A DNA stretch of 64,000 nt from JADCRZ01 sp031399065. GTDB lineage: Bacteria > Bacteroidota > Bacteroidia > Chitinophagales > Chitinophagaceae. Positions 30,009 through 39,113 of this stretch are shown here, in pieces; position 1 is the stretch's first letter; every line of letters begins with the position of its first letter. A program made the position numbers and the translations under genes. The stretch spans positions 1 to 64,000 of the forward strand of contig JANNOM010000083.1 in assembly GCA_031399065.1 (NCBI GenBank), written 5' to 3'. The notes beneath the pieces were generated by a model that made no database searches, had not been told where the DNA came from, and saw nothing but the letters and a program-made list of their open reading frames with translations.

Positions 30009-30428
30009 ATGAAAAATACAATCTTGTTATCTGTTCTATGTCTATTCGCCGGTATTTTAACGGCAACCGCACAGGGTGGCGGTAACTATCAACGCCGCAC
30101 TGTGGAAGAAAGAGTAAAAACAACCCTGGAAAAATTAACACCGGAACTGAAGCTGGAAGCCAACCAAACAGCGCTTACTGACAGTGCGTTTACCGGTTAT
30201 TACAGGAGCATGGATAAATTGCGTGAAGGCATGCAACAGGGTACACGCCCCGATAGAACGCAGTATGAGAAACTGATAGCAGAAAGAGATGAAAAGCTCA
30301 AAAAGGTTTTCAGTGCAGAACAGTATAAAAAATTTAAAGAGGAACTCGAAGCAACCATGCGCCCGGGCAGAGGTGGTAATCGTCCGGCAGGCGGCGGCAA
30401 CGCCCCACAGGGTGGCAGTAACCAATAA
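30009..30428 (+). CDS. Small periplasmic Spy-like protein with Gly-rich tail
   Basis: This 139-aa protein has a clean signal peptide (LLSVLCLFAGILTATAQG). The helical domain contains TVEERVKTTLEKLTPELKLE and FSAEQYKKFKEELEATM, similar in pattern to LTPEQ repeats of Spy-like chaperones. The tail GRGGNRPAGGGNAPQGGSNQ echoes the glycine-rich insert of the beta-barrel protein in the same cluster. It is the last gene before a terminator. Confidence 0.75.
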   Translation: MKNTILLSVLCLFAGILTATAQGGGNYQRRTVEERVKTTLEKLTPELKLEANQTALTDSAFTGYYRSMDKLREGMQQGTRPDRTQYEKLIAERDEKLKKVFSAEQYKKFKEELEATMRPGRGGNRPAGGGNAPQGGSNQ

Positions 30429-30454
30429 GTCTTTCTATTGAGCAGGAAGTAAAC

Positions 30455-30489
30455 AAGCGCCGACCGGTATAATACCCGGGCCGGCGCTT
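30455..30489. terminator. Terminator between convergent genes
   Basis: AAGCGCCG (30455-30462) pairs with CGGCGCTT (30482-30489), with further CCGG/CCGG pairing inside. It touches the stop codon of the DsbA-like gene. Confidence 0.7.
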
Positions 30490-31139
30490 TACGTTATGGT
30501 AGTCAATACACTTTCCATCGTGGTTTTCAGCGTATCGTAATCAGTATAACCGCGGCCCAATAAATAGAATTTTGACTCACTCGCCTGGAGTAAAACAGTG
30601 GGATAACCATTTACCTGCAAACGCTTTACGAGTGCAAATTCATAGTGGGCTTTTTCATTATAATCCGCGGAAGCGAGCGCAGCATAAAATGCTTCGGCCG
30701 GTATATCGTATTTATCAAGCAAGTGCCTGTATGCTTCATTATCGCACAGGTCTCTCCCCTCGTAATGCAAGGCATATTGCAGGTCTGAAGCAAAAGCCAC
30801 CTGCATATCCGGGTAATAATCTTTAAATATGCAAAGAGCGATAGCAGGTTTAAGAGACTGGGGGAACCAGTCACTTTCTTCCGGGTGGTTTATATGCCAG
30901 AGATAATCTTCTCCGAAACGCACACCAGTATATTCCTCCACCGTTTTGTATGCTTTGCGTATATAATCTGCTGTGGTACTAATATGCCTTGGAATATCGG
31001 TAATGATCATTCCGCCGGAGAGCACTTCAAACGAAAAGCGGGTTTTATGTTCTTCGGCAATCTTTTTTATAACCGGGCTGAATCCGTAACACCATCCGCA
31101 GTATGCGTCGTAACAGTAATATACGGTATATTTATCCAT
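30489..31139 (-). CDS. DsbA family oxidoreductase (FrnE-like)
   Basis: This 216-aa protein has no signal peptide, so it is cytoplasmic. The redox pair is YDAYCGWCYGFSP near residue 13. The cis-proline loop is VNGYPTVLL near residue 190. The arrangement fits the FrnE/2-hydroxychromene-2-carboxylate isomerase branch of DsbA proteins. The partner protein is unknown. The stop codon lies within the terminator hairpin, and it is separated from the DUF4421 gene by 11 bases. Confidence 0.9.
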   Translation of the reverse strand: MDKYTVYYCYDAYCGWCYGFSPVIKKIAEEHKTRFSFEVLSGGMIITDIPRHISTTADYIRKAYKTVEEYTGVRFGEDYLWHINHPEESDWFPQSLKPAIALCIFKDYYPDMQVAFASDLQYALHYEGRDLCDNEAYRHLLDKYDIPAEAFYAALASADYNEKAHYEFALVKRLQVNGYPTVLLQASESKFYLLGRGYTDYDTLKTTMESVLTTIT

Positions 31140-31150
31140 AACACAAATGT

Positions 31151-32134
31151 CTAAAGGTTAGCAGGCAGTCTCTTTTCAAAGGCATTAAATCGCAAACCTA
31201 CGGTAAGCTGAAAGGTAGCTTCATTGGCCAGCACGCCTATATTGGAAACCGGCGTAAAAGAGTTATTGTAGCGCAGTGAGGCAGAGACAAAGTATTTTTC
31301 CTGGTTATAACCTCCCGATGCAAGTATTCGCGCGCTTGTTTGCCAGTGAAGCCCATTGGTGATCTTTGTTTCCGATACGGCATGATGATACCCGAACCCG
31401 GCTCCTACGAACAGTCCGCCGGAAAGAAAGTAAGTACCTTCTTCGAAACTGAACGTGTACATGTAACCGGGCCGGACGTCGAGATTATAAACCGTCAGCT
31501 TTTGCAGACCTGCCATTTTTCCAAACCGTTCATCGTACACTGTTCCGGTGGGAATAATATTTCCGTCTTTTCCTTTTGCGCGCATAATAAACGGATTTAT
31601 TTCAAACATAAAAGCACCTGCCGATCTGCGTTGTCTTTTGGAATATTCTGAGATGGCCGCCAGCGAAAAGCGGGTATGGTTGAAATTATACATCCAGTAT
31701 GGACTGAACTTGAATAAGTTGATACTGCTTTTTGTATCGATCACTTTCTGATCTTCCAGCGCGGCAACATTGCTGTAAAATCCCAGCTTGCCGCCAACGC
31801 TTACCGGTCCGTTGGTTTCATACAGGGCGATTACGAACGATTTGTTATTCGTTTTACTATTAATGGTTTGGGAAATAGAAAAGTTGAGGAACTTATAATA
31901 GACGTTCAGTGAAAGGTTGGTGCCGGTATTAAAGGGGAAACTCGCTGTTGCGGGAATTACCGTGTAATCCGGGCTGATCTGCAACCCGGCCCCCGTTCTT
32001 TCCAGGGAAAGCCGCGCCACATAAGGATAAACATAATCCTGGATATAGGCCCTGTCAAGATCGGCCTGTGCAAAAGCATTTATCCGGAAAAGTAAGACCA
32101 ATAGCAGCAGGAGACTTATTTTTATAAAATTCAT
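31151..32134 (-). CDS. DUF4421 family outer membrane beta-barrel protein
   Basis: The start at 32134 opens a signal peptide (MNFIKISLLLLLVLLFRINA FAQ) and gives 327 aa. An earlier ATG would overlap polA. Alternating hydrophobic strands end with EATFQLTVGLRFNAFEKRLP. The family is restricted to Bacteroidota and its function is unknown; it is presumed to be a small outer membrane barrel. It lies 11 bases upstream of the DsbA-like gene on the same strand, so the two may be co-transcribed. Confidence 0.82.
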   Translation of the reverse strand: MNFIKISLLLLLVLLFRINAFAQADLDRAYIQDYVYPYVARLSLERTGAGLQISPDYTVIPATASFPFNTGTNLSLNVYYKFLNFSISQTINSKTNNKSFVIALYETNGPVSVGGKLGFYSNVAALEDQKVIDTKSSINLFKFSPYWMYNFNHTRFSLAAISEYSKRQRRSAGAFMFEINPFIMRAKGKDGNIIPTGTVYDERFGKMAGLQKLTVYNLDVRPGYMYTFSFEEGTYFLSGGLFVGAGFGYHHAVSETKITNGLHWQTSARILASGGYNQEKYFVSASLRYNNSFTPVSNIGVLANEATFQLTVGLRFNAFEKRLPANL

Positions 32135-32181
32135 TATTCCGGATTGAACAATTTTAATGCCTGATATGTGTCGGATCAAAC

Positions 32182-35013
32182 TCAATGTGCTTCCAGCCAG
32201 TTGATGCCTACGCCTACTTCTGCATTAGCAGGAACATTGTTGGGAAGCAGCAGCGCATTTTGCATACATTCTACCACCAGTGTTTTCAGCAGGTCAACTT
32301 CTTCTTTATGTGCGTCAAATACCAGTTCATCATGTACCTGTAACAACATCTTCGACTTCAGTTTTCTTTTGCTGAATTCGTCGTGTATGCTGATCATGGC
32401 CAGCTTTATCATATCTGCAGCGGTGCCTTGTATGGGCGAGTTAATGGCGTTTCTTTCTGCAAATCCCCTCACGGTAAAGTTTGCCGAATTAATATCTTTC
32501 AGCCATCTTTTTCTTCCCATGAGCGTTTTAACATACCCGTTCTCCCGTGCAAAATTAATAGTATCGTCCATATACCGCTGGATATTGGGAAACTGCTTTT
32601 TATAGTTATCTATAATTTCCCTGGCTTCACCCCTGGATACACCGAGGTTCTCCGCAAGCCCGAAAGCCCCCTGTCCGTATATGATGCCGAAGTTTACGCT
32701 TTTGGCTTTATAGCGCATTTCTTTCGTTACGGCTGTTTCCTCCACTCCGAATACTTTGGCGGCAGTGGCAGTATGTATATCGCTGCCGCTTGTAAAGGCA
32801 GCGCACATATTAGGGTCTCCGCTGATGGCGGCAACGATGCGCAGTTCTATCTGCGAATAGTCTGCGCTTAAAAGCAGGTGATCTGCATCTCGCGGTACAA
32901 AAGCCTTACGTATCTCGCGGCCTTTGGCCGTACGTATCGGTATGTTTTGCAGGTTGGGATTGGTGCTGCTTAGTCTACCCGTTACCGCAACCGCCTGGGC
33001 ATAGGAAGTATGTACGCGTCCTGTTTTGGGGTTTATAAGAATGGGAAGGGCGTCTATATAAGTGGATTTAAGTTTGGTGAGTTCGCGGAACCCCAGTATA
33101 TCGTCTACTATCTGGTTCTGATGGGCCAGTTTTGCCAGTACTTCTTCGCCGGTAGCATACTGGCCGGTCTTGGTTTTTTTGGCCTTAGGGTCCAGTTTCA
33201 GTTTCTCGAAAAGAATTTCTCCCAGTTGCTTAGGTGATGAAACATTAAAACGCATGCCTGCCTGTTCATATATGTTTTCTTCGTAACGTTTTACTTCCAG
33301 CTCGAGTTGCTGTGAATAATCTTTAAGAAAAGCGGTGTCTACTTTTATGCCTTCGAACTCGATCGCTGCCAGTATTTTCACCAGGGGTGTTTCCACTTCT
33401 TCGAATACGCGCTCCACTTCACGTTTTGTAATCAGCGGAACAAAAGCATGATGAAGCTGTAAGGTAATATCGGCATCTTCTGCAGCGTATTCTTTGATCT
33501 TTTCCAGTTCCACGTCACGCATATTTCCCTGGTTCTTTCCTTTTTTACCGATCATTTCCTCTATGTGTACGGGCTCATACCCCAGGAACTGGGCACTTAA
33601 CAAATCCATGCCCCTTCTGCCTTCCGGTTCTATTACATAATGGGCTACCATCGTGTCGAATATCTTTCCTTTTATTTCAATGCCATACCACTTTAACACC
33701 AGCAGATCGTATTTGGCGTTCTGTCCTACCCATAAAATGGATGTATTTTCATATAGGGGTTTAAATAAGGCTAACAGGTTCAGTGTCTGCTCCCGGTCTG
33801 CCGGGCAGGGTATATAAAACCCTGTACCTGGCAAAAACGAAAAGCTAAGTCCTACCAGTTCAGCGTTATTGGCATCGATACCGGTTGTTTCGGTATCGAA
33901 TGAAATGGTGGATTGCTGCGATAAGGTTTCTATCAATTGCCTAATGGCTGCTTCGTCCTGTACCAGCATATAACTATGCGGGGTGTTATGAATATTCTTT
34001 TCGGCCACCAGTCCGCCTGCTGGTTCTTCTTCCGCTATCTCTGGCTCTGCGGACTTAACAGGCTTTTGTTTATTTTCAACTGCGTTGCCGAACAGATCGG
34101 TCTGTGTACTTTGAGGAGCAACATTAAAGACACTGTAATTTTCTCCCAGTATTCTTCTTCCAAGCGATTTAAATTCAAGCTCTGTAAATATCTCGGTCAG
34201 TTCGGCACTGTTATGTTCCTTTAACCGGTAGTCTTCCGGGTGAAATGCTACTGGTACGCTGGTAATAATGGTAGCCAGTTTTTTGCTCATGATAGCCTGC
34301 TCTCTTCCGTTACGGATTTTTTCTCCTACCGATCCTTTAATATTTTCTGCATTTGCCAGCACATTCTCCAGCGTTCCATATTCTTTCAACAGTTTGCAGG
34401 CTGTTTTTTCACCGATGCCCGCAATACCGGGTATATTATCCACCGCATCGCCCATCATGCCCAGCATGTCCACTACCTGCGTTACATTTTCGATGCACCA
34501 TTTATCCGTTATCTTTTTTGCGTCCAGTATTTCGGAGGGGTTGCCCTGGTATCCGGGTTTGTAAATATATACATGGTCGTGTGTAAGCAACTGGCCATAA
34601 TCTTTGTCCGGTGTAACCATATATACCTCGTATCCATCATCGGCGGCTTGCCATGCGAGGGTGCCTATTACATCGTCCGCCTCGAAGCCGTCCAGCTCCA
34701 CCACGGGAATATTAAAGCCTTTTATGATTTTCTTGATATCGTCTATCGAGTTCAGCAAATCCTCCGGGGCTTCCTGCCTGTTGGCTTTGTACGCGGAAAA
34801 ATCGATATGCCTTTCCGTTGGGGCATGCGTATCGAAGCATACCGCAATATGAGTAGGTTTTTCTTTATTGATCAGGTCGAACAAGGTATTGGTAAACCCG
34901 AATTGGGCATTGGTGTTTTTCCCCTTGGAAGAAATGATCGGGCTCCGGATCAGCGCATAGTAGGCTCTATAGATAAGGGCCATAGCATCCAGGAGATAGA
35001 GTTTTTTGTTCAT
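32182..35013 (-). CDS. polA: DNA polymerase I
   Basis: The 943 aa carry all three activities. The 5'-3' exonuclease occupies residues 1-260 (YLLDAMALIYRAYYALIRSP, DDVIGTLAWQA). The 3'-5' exonuclease lies at about 355-530 and keeps its catalytic acidic pair in ISFDTETTGID, unlike Bacillus PolA. The polymerase domain runs from about 580 to the end, with LLSADYSQIELRI, the NFGIIYGQGAFGLAE finger helix, QGTAADMIKLAM and VHDELVF. It fills gaps in repair and removes RNA primers. It is followed in the same direction by DUF4421 and lies downstream of uvrB. Confidence 0.98.
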   Translation of the reverse strand: MNKKLYLLDAMALIYRAYYALIRSPIISSKGKNTNAQFGFTNTLFDLINKEKPTHIAVCFDTHAPTERHIDFSAYKANRQEAPEDLLNSIDDIKKIIKGFNIPVVELDGFEADDVIGTLAWQAADDGYEVYMVTPDKDYGQLLTHDHVYIYKPGYQGNPSEILDAKKITDKWCIENVTQVVDMLGMMGDAVDNIPGIAGIGEKTACKLLKEYGTLENVLANAENIKGSVGEKIRNGREQAIMSKKLATIITSVPVAFHPEDYRLKEHNSAELTEIFTELEFKSLGRRILGENYSVFNVAPQSTQTDLFGNAVENKQKPVKSAEPEIAEEEPAGGLVAEKNIHNTPHSYMLVQDEAAIRQLIETLSQQSTISFDTETTGIDANNAELVGLSFSFLPGTGFYIPCPADREQTLNLLALFKPLYENTSILWVGQNAKYDLLVLKWYGIEIKGKIFDTMVAHYVIEPEGRRGMDLLSAQFLGYEPVHIEEMIGKKGKNQGNMRDVELEKIKEYAAEDADITLQLHHAFVPLITKREVERVFEEVETPLVKILAAIEFEGIKVDTAFLKDYSQQLELEVKRYEENIYEQAGMRFNVSSPKQLGEILFEKLKLDPKAKKTKTGQYATGEEVLAKLAHQNQIVDDILGFRELTKLKSTYIDALPILINPKTGRVHTSYAQAVAVTGRLSSTNPNLQNIPIRTAKGREIRKAFVPRDADHLLLSADYSQIELRIVAAISGDPNMCAAFTSGSDIHTATAAKVFGVEETAVTKEMRYKAKSVNFGIIYGQGAFGLAENLGVSRGEAREIIDNYKKQFPNIQRYMDDTINFARENGYVKTLMGRKRWLKDINSANFTVRGFAERNAINSPIQGTAADMIKLAMISIHDEFSKRKLKSKMLLQVHDELVFDAHKEEVDLLKTLVVECMQNALLLPNNVPANAEVGVGINWLEAH

Positions 35014-35065
35014 TGCGCTAAATTAGTTAAACTAACGGCGAAGCAATTCATTTTCAACTATTGTT

Positions 35066-37102
35066 TTACTTTTTCATTTCATCCAGTTTTTTCTGCATAA
35101 TGAACATTTCGTCGCGCAGGGTAGCCGCCTGCATGAAGTCAAGATCACGTGCCGCTTTTTCCATATCTTTCTTAATTTTAACGATCGCTTTTTCGAGCTG
35201 GGGGATAGTCTGGTAAACAACGTCCTGCTCCTCTGCTGCCTGCGTAACACCACCGCTCTCAATGGCATATACTGAACCCGGATCGTATCCCTTTATATTG
35301 AGTACGGAGGTTTGCTGGAATATCTGTTCTTTGGATTTTACAATAGTAGTGGGTGTAATATGGTGTTCGATATTATAGGCAACCTGTTTTTCGCGGCGCC
35401 TGCTGGTTTCATCGATGGTACGCTGCATGCTTTCCGTCATTTTATCCGCATAAAAAATCACCAGGCCGTTTACGTTCCTAGCTGCCCGGCCGGCGGTTTG
35501 TGTAAGCGACTTTTCGTTGCGGAGAAATCCTTCTTTATCGGCATCCAGAATAGCCACCAGCGATACCTCCGGAAGGTCCAACCCTTCTCTTAACAGGTTC
35601 ACGCCTACCAGCACATCAATCTCTCCCAGTCGCAACTGTCTTAGTATCTCCACCCGTTCCAGCGTATCCACTTCGCTGTGTATGTATTTTGATTTTATAT
35701 TGATGCGGTGAAGGTATTTATCCATTTCTTCCGCCATGCGTTTGGTGAGCGTTGTTACCAGCACCCTGTCGCCCTGGCTGATGCGCTTATCTATTTCGTC
35801 CAGCAGATCGTCTATCTGGTTTACGCTGGGTCGTATTTCGATGGGCGGGTCCAGCAGTCCGGTAGGCCGCACCACCTGTTCCACTACAATGCCTCCCGTT
35901 TTTTCCAATTCATAATCTCCGGGTGTGGCCGATACAAAGATGGTCTGATAGAGCATCGACTCAAACTCATGAAAATTCAACGGTCTGTTGTCCAGCGCAC
36001 TTGGCAGGCGGAATCCATAATCTACCAGTATCAGCTTCCTGCTTCTGTCGCCTCCATACATGCCGCTTACCTGTGGAATGGTCTGGTGACTTTCATCTAT
36101 AACGCATAAAAAATCATCTGGAAAATAATCGATCAAACAGAAAGGCCTGGTGCCCGGGTAACGGCGGTCGAAGAAGCGGGAGTAGTTTTCCACTCCATTG
36201 CAATAACCCAGCTCACGTATCATTTCCACATCGTAATTCACTCTTTCAGACAGGCGTTGGGCTTCTATATATTTGCCTTCCCTTTTAAAATATTCCACCT
36301 GTTCGTTACATTCATCCTGTATTTCACCGAGTACCTGTTGAATCATGTCTTTAGGTGCCAGATATAGATTGGCGGGAAAGATGGCGGCATCCTCCAGCAT
36401 GTCTATCCGCTTATTGGTAGTAACGTCCAGTCGCTCTATGGATTCTATTTCATCACCAAAAAAAGTAATACGGTATCCGAAATCCACATAGGGAAGATTG
36501 ATATCTATCGTATCTCCTTTAACCCTGAAGTTGCCCCGGTTAAAATCTATGGTAGATCGCGAGTATAAAGAGTTGACCAATGCATGTAAGAAACCCTGCC
36601 GGGAAATTTTCTGGCGCTGCTGTATACGGATAATGCCGTTTTCAAATTCCGCCGGATTACCGATGCCATATATACAGCTTACACTTGCAACGACGATGAT
36701 ATCTCTTCGTCCGCTTAACAGTTGAGTGGTAGCCTGCAATCGCAATTTATCCAACTCTTCATTAATAGAAAGATCCTTCTCTATGTACGTATCGCTTACC
36801 GGCATGTAAGCTTCCGGTTGGTAATAGTCATAGTAAGACACAAAATACCCAACGGCATTATCCGGAAAGAACTGTTTAAACTCACCGTATAGCTGAGCGA
36901 CCAACGTTTTATTATGTGTTAATACCAGTGTAGGTCGTTGTACATTCTGGATTACATTGGCGATCGTGAACGTTTTACCAGAACCGGTAACTCCTAACAA
37001 TGTCTGGTTCGGTTCTCCTTCTAACAGCCCGTTGGTCAGTTTCCTGATGGCTTCCGGCTGATCACCAGCGGGTGTATATGTAGAGTTTATTCTGAATGGC
37101 AT
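35066..37102 (-). CDS. uvrB: UvrABC system protein B
   Basis: This 678-aa protein has Walker A in LLGVTGSGKTFTIANVIQ and the beta-hairpin region DYYQPEAYMPVSDTYIEKD. It also contains the helicase motif VGVNLLREGLDLPEVSLVAI and a C-terminal UVR domain (LRDEMFIMQKKLDEMKK) that contacts UvrC. It verifies damage and loads the UvrC nuclease in nucleotide excision repair. It is between recA and polA, all on the minus strand, a repair neighbourhood. Confidence 0.98.
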   Translation of the reverse strand: MPFRINSTYTPAGDQPEAIRKLTNGLLEGEPNQTLLGVTGSGKTFTIANVIQNVQRPTLVLTHNKTLVAQLYGEFKQFFPDNAVGYFVSYYDYYQPEAYMPVSDTYIEKDLSINEELDKLRLQATTQLLSGRRDIIVVASVSCIYGIGNPAEFENGIIRIQQRQKISRQGFLHALVNSLYSRSTIDFNRGNFRVKGDTIDINLPYVDFGYRITFFGDEIESIERLDVTTNKRIDMLEDAAIFPANLYLAPKDMIQQVLGEIQDECNEQVEYFKREGKYIEAQRLSERVNYDVEMIRELGYCNGVENYSRFFDRRYPGTRPFCLIDYFPDDFLCVIDESHQTIPQVSGMYGGDRSRKLILVDYGFRLPSALDNRPLNFHEFESMLYQTIFVSATPGDYELEKTGGIVVEQVVRPTGLLDPPIEIRPSVNQIDDLLDEIDKRISQGDRVLVTTLTKRMAEEMDKYLHRINIKSKYIHSEVDTLERVEILRQLRLGEIDVLVGVNLLREGLDLPEVSLVAILDADKEGFLRNEKSLTQTAGRAARNVNGLVIFYADKMTESMQRTIDETSRRREKQVAYNIEHHITPTTIVKSKEQIFQQTSVLNIKGYDPGSVYAIESGGVTQAAEEQDVVYQTIPQLEKAIVKIKKDMEKAARDLDFMQAATLRDEMFIMQKKLDEMKK

Positions 37103-37490
37103 ACGCGTAATTACTAAATTTCATTAAAGGTGTTAAATAAATAAACATTATTTATTGTTCAAATAAGTATTGCTTAATTAGTTTTTATACATTAATATTG
37201 CAACGGTTTTTCATAGGATATTGGATTTTAAAACGGGGTTGAATTTTTATTCTGACCCCTTTTTTATTTTATATACCTCCTGCCACCTATTCTTCACCAT
37301 ATTACGTTATTATCTCTGATAGTATTTATACATATTTTGATTATACATTAATAGTATATCTACGATATTATACGGTTATTTATGATAGTTATATACCATA
37401 AAGCTGATGATCCCAAAAAAGGCCTCCTTTCCAGGAGACCTTTGCGTTTTACTACTAACCCATATAGTGCGAAACAACGCCCTTTATATC
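37103..37490. other. AT-rich gap between recA and uvrB
   Basis: This 388-base gap has no ORF of note. It holds the uvrB upstream region (37103-37250), strongly AT-rich with no clear TTTG/TAnnTTTG pair, then AT-rich sequence and the recA terminator. No SOS box of a kind I can recognise is present. Confidence 0.6.
37418..37443 (-). terminator. recA terminator
   Basis: AAAGG-C-CTCC (37418-37427) pairs with GGAG-A-CCTTT (37434-37443) with one mismatch. It is followed on the minus strand by six Ts. Confidence 0.8.
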
Positions 37491-38492
37491 TTAAGAAGCT
37501 GCTGCTTCTGTTATTTTAACCCTGATCTTTGTTTCCAGTTCGTTAGCAAGTTCGGGGTTATCGAGCAGCAGTTGCTTTACCGCTTCCCTTCCCTGACCGA
37601 GCTTATTGGTATCATAGCTGAACCAGCTTCCGCTTTTGGTGATCACTCCCAGTTCCACTCCCATATCGATAATTTCCCCGACTTTACTGATTCCCTCACC
37701 GAAAACGATGTCGAATTCTGCTTGGCGGAAGGGGGGCGCGACTTTATTCTTGACTACTTTCACTTTTACCCTGTTACCGACTGCCTCGTCCCCGTCTTTT
37801 ATCTGTGCCATGCGGCGGATGTCCAAACGTACGGACGCGTAAAATTTAAGTGCATTACCGCCGGTGGTGGTTTCCGGGTTTCCGAACATCACCCCTATTT
37901 TTTCCCGTAGCTGGTTGATAAATATGCAGATCGTATTGGTTTTGCTGATAGTGGCTGTAAGTTTCCTCAGGGCCTGGCTCATCAGCCTGGCGTGAAGCCC
38001 CATTTTACTGTCACCCATTTCACCTTCCAGCTCACTTTTAGGCACCAGGGCCGCTACGGAGTCGATTACCAGCACATCTATTGCTCCAGACAATATCAAC
38101 CTATCTGCTATTTCAAGCCCCTGTTCGCCGTAATCCGGCTGAGAAATCAGCAGGTTGTCCACATCCACCCCTAGCTTTTTAGCATATGCACTGTCGAATG
38201 CATGTTCTGCATCTACAATGGCACACATGCCTCCTTTTTTCGGAGCTTCGGCTATTACGTGTATGGCTATGGTGGTTTTACCAGATGACTCCGGTCCGTA
38301 TATTTCCACGATCCGGCCTTTGGGAAGGCCCCCGATGCCCAACGCTACGTCCAGGCCGATAGACCCCGTAGAAATAACTTCCTGAGGCTCCTGGGAGCGT
38401 TCATTCATCATCATAACACTTCCCTTCCCGTAATCCTTATCTATCTTGTCGATGGTTAATTTAAGTGCTTTGAGTTTTTCTACGTTTGACAT
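37491..38492 (-). CDS. recA: Recombinase RecA
   Basis: This 333-aa protein has Walker A GPESSGKTTIAIHV, the Walker B and L1 region LVIDSVAALVPKSELEGEMG, and the L2 loop region FINQLREKIGVMFGNPETTT. The C-terminus is short and lacks the long acidic tail of E. coli RecA. It drives strand exchange and, where LexA exists, the SOS response. It reads from its own promoter and ends in a terminator. Confidence 0.98.
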   Translation of the reverse strand: MSNVEKLKALKLTIDKIDKDYGKGSVMMMNERSQEPQEVISTGSIGLDVALGIGGLPKGRIVEIYGPESSGKTTIAIHVIAEAPKKGGMCAIVDAEHAFDSAYAKKLGVDVDNLLISQPDYGEQGLEIADRLILSGAIDVLVIDSVAALVPKSELEGEMGDSKMGLHARLMSQALRKLTATISKTNTICIFINQLREKIGVMFGNPETTTGGNALKFYASVRLDIRRMAQIKDGDEAVGNRVKVKVVKNKVAPPFRQAEFDIVFGEGISKVGEIIDMGVELGVITKSGSWFSYDTNKLGQGREAVKQLLLDNPELANELETKIRVKITEAAAS

Positions 38493-38522
38493 TTCTTTTT
38501 ATTTATGATGCTTATTTAATTC

Positions 38523-38530
38523 CAAATGTA
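38523..38530 (-). promoter_or_regulatory. -7 box of recA
   Basis: On the minus strand TACATTTG matches TAnnTTTG and lies 30 bases before the recA ATG. A TTTG at the proper -33 distance is not clear. Confidence 0.5.
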
Positions 38531-38664
38531 TCAATTAGACAAAGTTATAATAAATAATTTATGCACACTAATTATTTTAGCAATAGATCGCTAATTTATT
38601 TGGTTTCAGGTGTTGTTATTTATGTTCCTGATAACAATGCAAACATAGTAGTATAAATGCTGGC

Positions 38665-38689
38665 AAAAAGGGTGATTTCACCCTTTTTT
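38665..38689 (+). terminator. Orphan hairpin with T-run between recA and a small lipoprotein gene
   Basis: AAAAAGGGTGA (38665-38675) pairs with TCACCCTTTTT (38678-38688), followed by one more T. No annotated gene on the plus strand ends here. It could end a small RNA starting somewhere after 38550, or shield the lipoprotein gene from antisense transcription. The rest of the 318-base gap holds nothing else recognisable. Confidence 0.6.
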
Positions 38690-38810
38690 GAGGAATGAAA
38701 TCACCATTACACGTTATTAGAAATTTTACCCGCAAGCAAAAACCTGATGGCAGGAAAGTTGAATACGTGTGTGGATACAACAAGAAATCAATCATTCAAA
38801 ACATTCTATT

Positions 38811-39026
38811 ATGAAACAGTTATTATTAAGCTCATTGGTAATCGCGGCTATGTACGCATGTAATAATCCTAATTCTTCCACGGACGCGGGTGCGGATAGC
38901 ACATCGTCCATGGAAACAACTCCTCCTTCCAACAGGCCGGGCACAATGGAGTCAGACAGTAGCACCATGTTACCGTCCGACACTTCTTCCACTACAGATA
39001 CGAGTTCGATGATGAACCGCCCTTAA
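38811..39026 (+). CDS. Small Ser/Thr-rich lipoprotein
   Basis: The 71-aa product starts MKQLLLSSLVIAAMYACNNP, a lipoprotein signal with Cys17. The mature 55 residues are almost only Ser, Thr, Asp, Met and Pro (for example SSMETTPPSNRPGTMESDSS) and are probably unstructured. Similar short, low-complexity lipoproteins are common in Bacteroidota and have no known function. The ATG at 38811 is the only start giving a signal peptide. Confidence 0.75.
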   Translation: MKQLLLSSLVIAAMYACNNPNSSTDAGADSTSSMETTPPSNRPGTMESDSSTMLPSDTSSTTDTSSMMNRP

Positions 39027-39113
39027 AGTAGTGTTGGCAAACAAGGTAATCGTACTGGCAATATGAGTCAATAGGAGTATATTTGTTACCCTATTAACAC
39101 ATAAATGTAAAAT

